Shown one piece after another: positions 47,105 through 57,190 of a stretch of DNA of 64,000 nucleotides. Position 1 is the stretch's first letter. The number at the start of each line of letters is the position of its first letter. The translations under genes and the position numbers were made by a program. The stretch is from Posidonia oceanica (Eukaryota > Streptophyta > Magnoliopsida > Alismatales > Posidoniaceae), in NCBI GenBank assembly GCA_037176725.1, contig JAZBRS010000026.1:105445501-105509500 (forward strand), read 5' to 3'. The notes under the pieces are model-generated. The model worked only from the letters and a program-made list of their open reading frames with translations. It searched no databases and had not been told where the DNA came from.

Positions 47105-47245
47105 TTTAGTTTGACCTCACAGGCAACCCCCATGGCAGTGTCTTTAGTTTGACCCCCGCAGGCAATTCCTGTAGCAAGTCTTTTAATTTCACCCACGCGG
47201 GCAATCCCTGTGGCAAGTCTTTTAGTTTGCCCCCTGCAGGCAACC
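47105..47245 (+). repeat. Tandem array 5, about 38 bp x 4
   Basis: Units of TTTAGTTTGACCCCCGCAGG plus CAACCCCCGCGGCAAGTC. They resemble array 1 (GGCAACCCCC) and may share an origin with it. Confidence 0.85.
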
Positions 47246-47418
47246 CCCGCGGTCATGTCGTTAGCTTGTTCCCCTTGGCCATGTTTCTTAGCCAACCCTC
47301 ATTATGTCTTGTCCAAGTCTGGTGGTAGCAGGCATTGGATTTCATTTACGATCTCCAGGTAGCGCCACACGGGAGTATCATCTCGCCTTATAGATAGCTT
47401 CGTGCCGAAGCCATCTTC

Positions 47419-47432
47419 AAGGAGGGGCAAAC
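47419..47432 (+). promoter_or_regulatory. Polypurine tract of the gag-only element
   Basis: AAGGAGGGGCAAAC directly before TGTAGATACCCC. It marks the next LTR as a 3' LTR and so closes the gag/PMD element. Confidence 0.88.
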
Positions 47433-47591
47433 TGTAGATACCCCATTTTGGCACTCCCTTCATGGTAGTGTAGTCTGTTGCATTAGGTTACCTCTTGAAG
47501 CTCTTTGCCCAGCTCAAGTATTCTCATCTAACTTATTGACACTTGTCCTTATGATTAAGAGGCCAAAATTAGCAAGTTTGCATTTGAGTGT

Positions 47592-47880
47592 GTTGGACGC
47601 TGGATACCCTAGCGTCCAACGTTGGACGCTGTGAATCATGGCGTCTAACAACCTGGTTTTCTGTTTCCCCAAACTTGCCTTATTTGGCTAAAGTCAAATT
47701 TTGTGCTTAGCCTCCACTAAAGGTCCTTTGACCAGTCAAGGCCTTAATTGGCTTTAATGGTCACTAATCAGTCACCTATTGAGGAATATTCTTTGATCCT
47801 GGCATCTTTGCCTTGGAGGGTCGTTGGACGCTGAGAATTCCAACGTCCAACATTGGACACTGTAACGGTCAGCGTCCAAC
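47592..47880. repeat. Two hairpin clusters in LTR 3
   Basis: 47592-47649 is nearly perfect: GTTGGACGCT and AGCGTCCAAC with a 10-base spacer, then GTTGGACGC with GCGTCTAAC. 47823-47880 is the second. The first lies 159 bp from the LTR start. Confidence 0.88.
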
Positions 47881-47943
47881 ACTTCTGAAATAGGAAAGTT
47901 GCTGACTTGGCCTTTGTGTCCTTATTTCTTCCTCTCCTGCTTC

Positions 47944-47951
47944 TATAAAAG
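47944..47951 (+). promoter_or_regulatory. TATA box of LTR 3
   Basis: CTATAAAAGCAGGGG, about 510 bp into the LTR and 60 bp after the last hairpin cluster. It is a plausible core promoter for the element. Confidence 0.6.
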
Positions 47952-48574
47952 CAGGGGTACCCCCACTAGGACGGAGGGAGGACGGATGGAGGACGAATTG
48001 AAGAGGGATTTTTGAGGATTTGCTTGAGAGAGGAACACAATTTTAGAAGAATTATTGAGAGCAAGTAGAAAGTGTTTTGAGCCAGAATCTTGAGAGAAGT
48101 TATGTGGAGAAAGAGTTTTTGAGAGAGCTTGAGTCCTTCTCTGTCGTCAGTGACATCATGTCGACACCTCTTGCATTCCGTGTATAGATAAAAAGAGGGC
48201 TCTCTTTAGTTTTCCTTTTCTTTGCATATCATATGTTTAAATTCGTAGTATAGCAAAGCATTTCATTTCATATATTGTTGTAGCTAGGCATAGTCATACT
48301 TAGTTGCAACCGGGGGGATAAAACCCCTCAAGTAAGTATTCCTCCTTTCATTTTATGTTAATTTTCAATTTGCTTTAAATCATATACTACACTTTATTAA
48401 TCCGCATCTTTAAAATCTGTTTTGCAAGGAAAAGAAGAAAAAGAAGAAACTCACCAAACACGGGCACCCTTAGGCAACTCAGGCGTTGTCCCAAGGTAGC
48501 AGAACCCACAACCATATCACATCTTCCAAGGTGTCTCGAGGGCCAGCGAAAGCGAACTGAGAGTGACGATCACA

Positions 48575-49916
48575 CCAATTCTGTCACCTATGGAGTGATG
48601 GAGTTGGATATAAAAAAGGGGCAACGAGGAAGCACCAAATAGACACAACAAGCTTCTCCTAATCAAAAACTCCATATCCACAGCGTCTCGCGGCTTGTCG
48701 GCCTCCCCAAGGCCGGCAGACACGGTCGTCGCCGGAGAGAAGAGGAGCGAGGTGGTTAGAGCGATCTGCTAGCCTTTTTTTTATTCTGAATGCATGCTCG
48801 CGTTCGTGGAAATGTCGTGAAGCTTCCCTGATCGTCACCTGTCCCTTTCGTGCCGCCGTCGGTGCGGATTTTGGCGTCAAAGTCCGACCTTCGGACTATC
48901 ACTGGCCGGCGTTTGGGCCGCCATATCTCGCGGCCCAGGCGACTGTTTTGCTTGATATCTGTATGCATGCGTTCGTGGTTTCATGTTCTTTAATTTCATG
49001 CAATTAGTTTCCTATCATGCATGGCCATTGGCAGGAGGTTTGGCTCCAAAGCTCGCCGTGCGAATTGCCTGTGCTGCCAGCTACAGCGCCGCTTGTAGCG
49101 GCGACTAGCCTGGCTTTCCGAGCAATCTCTACGCCGACTTTGAGCCGGTGTATCTCCCTGTCCGGGCATCCATTTTACTTTCCGTTTGCATGGATTTGAT
49201 CTCTGTTATGCCATCTGTGTTGCCATGCATTTGGTTTCTTATTTTGATTAGATTTGCTAGCTTTTTTGGAGGCGATGAAGTTACCTATTTGGTAGCCTAC
49301 ACAAGGTCCAATTGCCACTCTCGCCGGCGACCTGTGCCGCTGCCGCTCCGGCCGGCGACGTGCCTTGTCGCCCTGAGAACAGGCGACTGACCTTGTCGCC
49401 CAGATGACCGGCGACTAAGCTTGACATCCAGACAGTAGCCCTCATCCTTTGTTTGTTACTTTGATTTTTCAACCACTTAGGACATGTGATTCTCCTAGAG
49501 CCAACCCAGTTCCTACCAATCCTTCTATCAATTCCAATCCGAGTAAAATCTCAAACATGACGCCACAAGAGCACTCCTTTTCGATCGTTTAAGGGTCCTG
49601 CTCCACGATTTCCTCCCTAGCTTCTGCCCCGTTGAAGTACATCTCTACATGGTTGACCTAGTCTTGACATCGGTTGCGGCAAATAGCTCCGACTTGACCC
49701 CTCCATGCCTGAGTCTTCAATATGACGGCAATTAATCAAACTACCTGGCCATTCGGCAATCTCCCGACACCGAGTCAGTTCACCCCTTCTTCCTTTTTTA
49801 TTATCTTCCTTCATCCCTTGTAGTGGATTGTTTGAGATAGAGCTCCCCTTTTCAGGAAATGCTCAATGGGACATTTGTTCTTACCTTGGACTCAATCTTG
49901 TTCCAAGATCAACTCC
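48575..49916 (+). mobile_element. LTR fragment and 3' UTR of another element
   Basis: 48750-49470 resembles 54070-54740 inside LTR 6 (for example CATGC, GTTCGTGG, GCTTCCCTGATC). It carries a double hairpin with GTCGCC/GGCGAC arms at 49367-49415. From about 49480 the sequence is unrelated and leads to a polypurine tract, so it is the 3' UTR of the element owning LTR 4. No gene is seen. Confidence 0.6.
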
Positions 49917-49929
49917 AAGGAGGGGCATC
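49917..49929 (+). promoter_or_regulatory. Polypurine tract before LTR 4
   Basis: AAGGAGGGGCATC directly before TGTAGATATTCC. Confidence 0.88.
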
Positions 49930-50289
49930 TGTAGATATTCCATTTTCACATTTCCTAGAGTTCATAGAGGACAGGAACTTCTGAGGCACCCAGATCACAT
50001 AACTAAGGCTTTAATAACACATTTTCCGAAGTTTTCTTGACTTGCTTAAAAACAATACTTGATTCTACTTAGCTCAAGGACATTAGCTGTGGCAGAGCTG
50101 ACTCGCCCAAACTAGTGGCAAGTTTGAGTACCTTTGAGCACACTTTTCCACTCAAATCCGTGGCAGATTTGAGTTAAAGAAGATGTTTTTATGATTTCAT
50201 GAGATATCTGAAGTTTTACGGGCTTTTACTCGAGTTTTCTGGATCAAACTTAAAAGACAGGGTTAAAAATGCAAAAGACGTTGCTAGTT

Positions 50290-50640
50290 GCCAACTGGGG
50301 AGGTGAGGCGCCACTCTAAGCGGCGACTAACAGTTGTAGGTTCCGTCAACCGTCTCCTACAGTTGTTTTTGACGGTTGTGTCCCACAACCCCACCAACAG
50401 TTAGGCGCCAACCTAACCGGTGACTAAGCGATCGTGGAAGTGCAATGGTTATTTCCCACGATCCTCAACCATTAGGCGCCAACTCAACCGGCGACTGATG
50501 ATCGTGGCCTCCTTTGAACCACTTTTCCACGGTTATTTCCCACGATCCCCTCGACCGTTAGGTGCCAACTCAACCGGTGACTAACAGTCGTGACCTCGTT
50601 CCCACGGTTTTTCCACGGTTGACTGGGCGGTTGCTAGCCT
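50290..50640. repeat. Hairpin-rich repeats in LTR 4
   Basis: About three degenerate units of 80-110 bp. Within them TAGGCGCC faces GGCGACTA across about 9 bases, and GATCGTGG faces CCCACGATC across about 17-30 bases. They lie 360-710 bp into the LTR. Confidence 0.65.
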
Positions 50641-50725
50641 TAGTTGCCTACCCATGCGGCGGCTGGCCATAACTGCCACTTTTTCTAGAAGTTTCTATGT
50701 GTCAACCACCTAGACCCCTAGAGTC

Positions 50726-50733
50726 TATAAATA
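50726..50733 (+). promoter_or_regulatory. TATA box of LTR 4
   Basis: TATAAATA within GTCTATAAATAGACCCCC, itself a short inverted repeat. It follows the hairpin units, as in LTR 3. Confidence 0.6.
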
Positions 50734-51289
50734 GACCCCCTAGGTCAGTGTTTGAAGGCCCGGTCGAAATTTTAGAGAGAGGTAGAGCCCTGTCAATTTT
50801 GTGAGCCACCTTCAGAGACCTAGATTTCCAATCCAGAAACTCTATCTCCTATCCTTAAGAGGTCCCCAACCTAAGCTTCTATCTTCGATCGCAGAGATCC
50901 TGAGCCAAGCCAGAGCTCCGACCGTGCCTCCACTTCTACTCCACTACAAACAGCACGAGGGTGAAGGGAGTATTCTTCCAATCTAATTTCCCATTTCATA
51001 TTGCATTCCTTAAAATAGGACCCATAGCATATGCATGCGGGGAACAACCCCCGATTAGTATTAGGTTTAATTGCTTATGTTATTTTCTGTCTACATTTAT
51101 TAACGTTTATTACACTTCAACTAATCTACATCTTTTATTTTCGTTTGTTTTGAAGGAAAGGAAATTGCTTACATAACATGAAGGAGCCGCTGGACGACAT
51201 CCTGCCGTCGATCCAGTGATTCGAGTACTCACAGCTTCATCATCTCCCCCCAAGGTGTCTTGTCTACCCAAAGGCGAGTGGCGATCACA

Positions 51290-51612
51290 AAAGTTGACGA
51301 CGTACGTGGAGGCGCAGTCATCTTCTTAAACACCCCCCCAAATTCCACATCCATAGAGTCCTTACCCTTTCTTTGGCCCGCAATAACCATTTTGCCCTTA
51401 TCCTAAGGACGAGTCATTTTGTTTTGCCTAGCATCACATCCACTTGCATGTTTTCTATGCTTTCCTCGGTTTTCCTCATCTTTTCGATAATAGAATAAGT
51501 GGCGACTCCGTTTTGTCTTATCTTTTTTGTTTCCCTTCTTCGCATCGCTATCCGTGAAGACCTCTCTCTTTCGGACCCTCGTCGGTCTGGATCCCTCGAG
51601 ACGGACATTCAC
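51290..51612 (+). mobile_element. 3' end of a plus-strand LTR
   Basis: CTTTGGCCCGCAATAACC, GGACGAGTCAT, GTGGCGACTCCGTTTTGTC and the CGGACATTCACA end correspond to the last 300 bases of LTR 1 (4690-5019) and to 59740-60052 in LTR 6. It is probably the surviving end of the 5' LTR of the element whose 3' LTR starts at 52937. Confidence 0.65.
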
Positions 51613-51997
51613 AATAAGTCCGAAACTTATCATTTGCATCCTTTCTGGTTGATAGGTCCATAAACTATCGCTTCCAGTCGATAAGTCCGAAACTTATCAT
51701 TTGCATTTGCATCTTTCCGGTCGATAGGTTCGAAACCTATCCTCGGTTGATAAGTCCGAAACTTATCATCTGCATCCCTTCTGGTTGATAGGACCGTAAA
51801 CTATCGCTTCCGGTTGATAGGACCGTAAACTATCGCTTCCGATCGATAAGTCCGAAACTTATCACTCTTCCATTGCTTTCCTGGTCGATAGGTCCGAAAC
51901 TTATCACTCCTTTCTCCCCCTTTTTGCGGTCGATGGGTCCGAAACCTATCATTCATCACATCATGCCTCTCCCGGCCGGTAAGTCCGAAACTTGCCA
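51613..51997 (+). repeat. Array of about ten GATAAGT/ACTTATC hairpins
   Basis: Stem variants include GATAAGT/ACTTATC, GATAGGT/ACCTATC, GATGGGT/ACCTATC (one G-T wobble) and GGTAAGT/ACTTGCC, with loops CCGAA or TCGAA. Some units (GATAGGACCGTAAACTATC) keep only a five-base stem. Confidence 0.88.
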
Positions 51998-52923
51998 ATT
52001 ATCATCCTTTGCGCGACTTCGCTCCTGGCAAACGGAGTCCCGCTTGCTTTGCCCCCTTGGCAAAAGAGAAGATGCCCCTTCTCTTGCCTTTTCCTCGCAG
52101 TAGGAAAAGATGCCCCTTTTCTTGCTCGCTCTTTTGCTTGCTTCGTTAGCAGTGGGAAAAGATGCCATTTTCTTGCCTACTTTCTTAGCAGCAAATTGTG
52201 CCCCTCTTGTTCCACGGCTCCAGCCGTCCGCTTGCTTCCTCGGGCGAGGACAAGCTATCTTTCTCTTCTTCCGGGCTGGCAGCCCTAACTGCTCAGTTGA
52301 CACCCGTCATAACTGTCTAACCTCCCTTTTGGTGCCAGGAACGCTTCTAGTTGCCCCCTAGTGTCATCTCCCTGATATGAAGGGCATCTTTATTTTTGTT
52401 GCCCTTGATATCTTTCTCGATTTGGTAACCCTTTGTTACCTGGATGACATCAGTCACAATGTCAAGCGTTTTTCCTCGGGCCGATAATCCAAATTATCCG
52501 GTGATGAGTCCGTCAACCCCTTGGGCTGATAACCCAAACAATCCGATGATGAGTCCATCAACTCATAGTTCACGGTGTCAACATCACATGTTAGGTAATA
52601 GTACCAGCATCACAAGCTAGATAGCAACATCAGCATCGCATACACACTACCATTGCATATTTTCCCCAGCAGAGTCGCATCTCGCATCACATCAGCATAC
52701 ATCACCCGCGCCTCCCCCTAGCGGAGTTCAGCGCGACGCACATTAGTGCACTTTTGCATCATGCACCAGCATCGCATCTGCACTCGCATTGCGGCAACGA
52801 GTCATGACCTTCGGTGTATCCACCGAATAAGTGATCCACGCCAATAGCATTTTTGCTCCTGCCAGTTCGGTGGGGTGTCTTTGTCAACCTTGAGCAGCGG
52901 CCTCGGTTCCCTTGACCTCGCTC
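51998..52923 (+). other. 3' UTR of the element owning LTR 6
   Basis: It contains GGGCTGGCAGCCC near 52274 and two modules at 52480-52565 with GATGAGTCCGTCAACCCC and GATGAGTCCATCAACTCAT. CATCAGCAT-rich sequence follows, then the conserved 160 bases also seen at 35320-35479. CAAAAGAGAAGATGCCCC words repeat at 52050-52190. No gene. Confidence 0.7.
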
Positions 52924-52936
52924 AGGGAGGGGCATC
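52924..52936 (+). promoter_or_regulatory. Polypurine tract before LTR 6
   Basis: AGGGAGGGGCATC, identical to 35480-35492. Confidence 0.92.
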
Positions 52937-53247
52937 TGTAGACACCCCATTTTGGCAGCTGGTCGTTGGAGGATCTTTGGAGGCTCACTTGGAAGCGGCG
53001 GACTCAACCCAAACCTCAACCCATTTAAACCTTAGCCAAATCCTTCAACCTATACTTAAACTCCAATCCTAAACCTAATCCAAGCCCAAACCCCATTTAA
53101 ACCTCACTTAAATTCAAACCAAAACCCAAACTTCACTTAAAACCTCACAAAAATCCTAAGCCTATTTTTACATCAAAGCCTTAAAGCCATTTAAACCCAA
53201 AGCCAAATCCCAAGCCCAGCAGGCCCAGTCCACTGGATCTCACGTTG

Positions 53248-53298
53248 AGTCGCCTCTTCATGCGGCGACCAATGCTATCGCCTCGTTGAGTGGCGACT
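53248..53298. repeat. GTCGCC/GGCGAC hairpin cluster in LTR 6
   Basis: AGTCGCC and GGCGACC pair across 8 bases; TCGCC and GGCGA pair across 9 bases directly after. More single hairpins lie at 54361-54381 (GTCGCC, AGTCCAACC, GGCGAC) and 54623-54643. The offset from the LTR start is 311 bp. Confidence 0.75.
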
Positions 53299-54824
53299 AA
53301 TGTTATCACTGTCAAGAGCGGCGACTGATTGTGAGAAACAGAGCCGCCCACACCAGCCGTTCGAACTCTCCCGTGTGGCCATTTTGGACGCTTCCGGCCA
53401 TGCTCCCACAGCGCCTTGACATGCCCACGACCTCCCACGACCCACGACGCCATACCTCCTTTCCCTGCCACCTCCATGCCGTGTGCAGACCTTGACCAAA
53501 CAAAACCACCGCTGCACCCATTCCTCCACCTTTGCCTGACCAGAATCCAAGAGAGCTAGAGCTTCCAGCACCTCCCTGAGTGATCCAGAGCCTTCCTCGT
53601 GCGTGTGAGACCTTCCCCGTGCGATCCCAACCGATTCCAGAGCCTCCCGTGCCTGCCGTCACAAAGTGAACCAAACTCCGGTCGTCTTCTCCACTTCCGG
53701 CTGCCAACTCCGGCGAGCTCCACAGGTGAAATCCCTTACCCTTTAGCTAGCTTGAGGCTTCGGGAACGTTCCCAGCCTCCCACCCTTGCCGGCCATATAG
53801 CCCGGCATCTTCCTTGTGCTCCCGGCCATCCATTCGGCCGATGGAGTTTGGCAACGTCGGCGAGTGACCGGCAGAGGTGGGAAAGAGGCACTTGCCACTT
53901 CCCATAGCATGCATTTGCTTTCCTTGCGTCCCATTTACCTCCACCAAGCTTCCCAGCCCGACGCTTTGGGTCGATGGCCACTCTAGTGGCCGGAATACTT
54001 TGCACTCCGGCGACGAAAGGTAGGGGGACGGGTGGAGCAATCCACCCAACCATTTCCCACACCGAAGGTGTGGTTGTGTTCGTGGGAATGCCGCCATGCT
54101 TCCCTGATCATCTCCGGTCTATTTGGCATCGCCTGGGTGGTGCACGACGGTGGTGAAGTTCGGCCTCTGGACTACCTCCGGCCAATGTTTGGCCCTCCGT
54201 TGCGAGCGATCCAGACGTCCATTCCTTGCGATGCTTATATGCTTCTGTTCATGAATGTTTACTCTTTAATGTCGTGCATTTAGTTTCATGTTTTGCCTCA
54301 CCAGCGGTGCGAGATTTGGCACCAATGTTCGCTGTCTGGGCAGCCTGGGCTACCAGTTGTGTCGCCAGTCCAACCGGCGACTACACTGGCATCTCCGGCC
54401 AGACTTTGAGCCGATGTATCTCGTAACCCAGGCCGTCATTTTGCAAAGTGATTACATGTTCTTAAACCCAGATATACCCTCTTTATTTCCCTATGTTTAG
54501 TTTCGAGTTTTGAATTGTCTGCATGGCTTTTCACCGATGATGAAGGTCCCTGTCTGGAACAGTCGGGCCGCCCCTCCCAGCGGTGACACATCCAGGCGCC
54601 GCTCATCGCAGCGACCTCTTCTGTCGCTAGGAACAGGGGCGACTCAAACAGACAGTGGACTGAGCTCCCTCACTTATCGCTTTGTGATTCGTTTATTCGC
54701 CTTATTTGATTCTAGTGTTGTTTCATCCGTTCGCCTATCGATTTATTGCAGTGTTTTATTCTAATTAGTCATACTTAACAAGGTTTTGCTAATCTTTGCA
54801 TGGTTTATAATTGCATCTTGCATA

Positions 54825-54829
54825 CCGCC
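54825..54829. repeat. Target-site duplication CCGCC, left copy
   Basis: It directly precedes TGTGACCGTCC and matches 59628-59632. Confidence 0.92.
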
Positions 54830-55859
54830 TGTGACCGTCCGCCGCTCAAGCCCAAGGCGGTCCTCGCAACGCTGCCATAGCTCGCGATGCGATCGTGCCG
54901 TGAGAGAGGGAGGGAAGTCATGGTCAACAGTGAATCCAAGGAGAAACTCGACTCGAAAACACCGGAAAAACGTAAATAAAATAAAGATAAGACAAAAAGG
55001 AGTCACCACCTAGTCTATTTGAATGCAATGCTATGCAAAAAGGATGACTCCTGCCAAGGACGAGGGCGAAATGGTCACTGCGGGCCAGAGAAAGGGTAAG
55101 GACTCCTGTTACGTGCGGGGAAGGTGTTAGGCACCCTCGACACGCCCGAGGAATCGATCTTTCTTGGCTAAACGCTCGCATTTGCAGGAATTCGACAAGT
55201 GATTGCCTTTAACTGCACGTCCAAGGGACGAGGAATGCTAATGCCATGCTATGCTTGCTAAAAGGTATGCCTGAATGCCTAAATGCCATGTGTGCTGTGA
55301 TTACTTGCCCAAATGTGTGTCCTAAATGATGCGATGCACAAGAAAAGTAAACGTGCAGCTTATGTGCTCAGCAGCGCTGCAGTGTTCCGAACCAGACGAA
55401 CCCCGGTTCGTAAGAACTCCTAACAATAAGCATCACTGCCATAATGCGAATGCAGGCGATAAAACAAAACGCCGATAAAACCACGCAATGCAAGTGTACG
55501 ACATGCAAAGGGGAAAGGAAACAAGGGCGGAAAAGCCAAGTAAAACCACGCAGTGCAAGTATGAAACAAGCAAAGGAGAAAGAAAACAAGGGCGGAAAAT
55601 CCTAATCTACATGCATGAGAAAACAGGATGCGAAAACAATACATGCAGTGCAAGTGGTAGGTAATAAGTGGTATGCAGTGATTCAGATGGGCTTATCTTG
55701 AGGATCTGAGGCCTGATCTAAGATAACTTTGGTTAGAATGGAAGATCATTCAACCAGGAAGACCTGTATAGTTAGATCGTGAAAATCCAACGGTCCGATC
55801 AAAAGTTATTCAGGTTTCAAATCAGATGGCTCAAGGGCCAGAAAAAGTGATCTAAGTGG

Positions 55860-57190
55860 GGGTCTAAGTGCAAATTACCCCTATGAGTGTGCAATGCAGG
55901 GTGTCCTACATGCAATGAGACTAGGGGTGCCTAAATGGGTGCAAGGGAACTATATGCAAAGGCATAAAGGTGCTATGCATGCAAGAATGCAAATGCAGGG
56001 GCCTAAGTGCAATTTAGGGAAAGTGCAGGGGCCTAAATGCAAAATATCTCTATGTGTGTGCGAAATAGGGCAAATGCGTGCAAAGATGATAATGCAGCAA
56101 TGCAATTGACAAGCATGAGCAGAATGTAACATTAGTGACAAGATATGCATGTAATAATGCAAGGAAGGACCTAAATGCAATTTTGAAAATATGAAGGACC
56201 TAAGTGCAGTGCAAAGGAAACATGCAAACATGCAAAAGTTGGAAAATATGGGCTGACATGCAATTTGTAAAACTATTGGGCTTTTAAAACAATGCAATGT
56301 GGTTTAAAATGCAACTAAACATGGCATTTAAATGCATAAATGACTAAAATGCAAATAAAACATGTTATTGGACTAAACAGCAATGCAATATGGTTTAAAA
56401 CATGATTTAAATGAATGATTGATTGCAACTGGACTGATATGCAATTATGACATTTTTCTAGATTTTTATGTAATGCAATAAGGTTAAAAAAAGATTTAAA
56501 TGAGTGTTCCAAAGCAAAATAGACTGAAATGCAATTAAAGCATATTTTTGGGTTTTTCTGCAATGCAATATAGTTTTAAAACATGATTTAAACAACTGAT
56601 ATACAGCAGATGGACCTAAATGCAATTGAAACATTTTTCTGGTTTTTTAATGCAATGCAATAAGGTAAAATGCAAAAATAAATGACTAATTCACAACTGA
56701 TTGGACTAACATGCAATTAAAACATATTTTTGGGTTTTTTTTGCAATGCAATATGGTTTTAAAATATGATTTAAATGAAATCTGCAACTGAACAGGACTG
56801 ATATGCAAATAAGATAAAAAACAGGATTTAAAATGCAATGTAATAAGGTAAAATTGACATTTAAATGCTATGAATGCATGCTCTAGACTAAAATGCAATA
56901 AAAGTAAAATGCATGATTAAAAATGCAATGCAATATGGTAAACATGACATTTAAATGATTTGATAAACAGACAGAGAACTGAAATGCAATAAAAATATAA
57001 CACAAGATAAAAAATGCAATGCAATATGGTAAATATGACATTTAAATGATTTGATAAACAAACAGAGGACTGAAACGCAAATAAAATAAACTACAGAAGT
57101 TAAATGCAATGTAATATAGTTTAAAACAGAAATTAAATGAAATTCAAACCACAACAGGACCTAAAAGCAAATAAAATAACCTGTAGTAAT
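55860..57190 (-). repeat. Degenerate AATGCAATGCAATATGG repeats
   Basis: The phrase GGACTAAAATGCAA and the words AATGCAATGCAATA and TTTAAATGA recur at irregular intervals of about 100-120 bp. They are diverged relatives of the 91-bp array. Confidence 0.65.

Larger units (their letters stand above)
47433..48574 (+). mobile_element. Plus-strand LTR 3, 3' LTR of the gag-only element (1142 bp)
   Basis: It starts TGTAGATACCCCATTTTGGC and ends CGATCACA, the same kind of end as LTR 4 and the GGTCACA of LTR 6. It carries two hairpin clusters and a TATA box. The 3' end was set by comparison with LTR 4 (CAAGGTGTCT, then GCGATCACA). The bases after it are CCAAT, but no matching duplication was found upstream. 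Confidence 0.75.
49930..51289 (+). mobile_element. Plus-strand LTR 4 (1360 bp)
   Basis: It starts TGTAGATATTCC and ends GGCGATCACA. At 50290-50640 it has three related units with TTAGGCGCCAACTCAACC, GGCGACT and GATCGTGG...CCCACGATC, which can pair. A TATA box lies at 50726. No matching 5' LTR is in the window. Confidence 0.75.
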
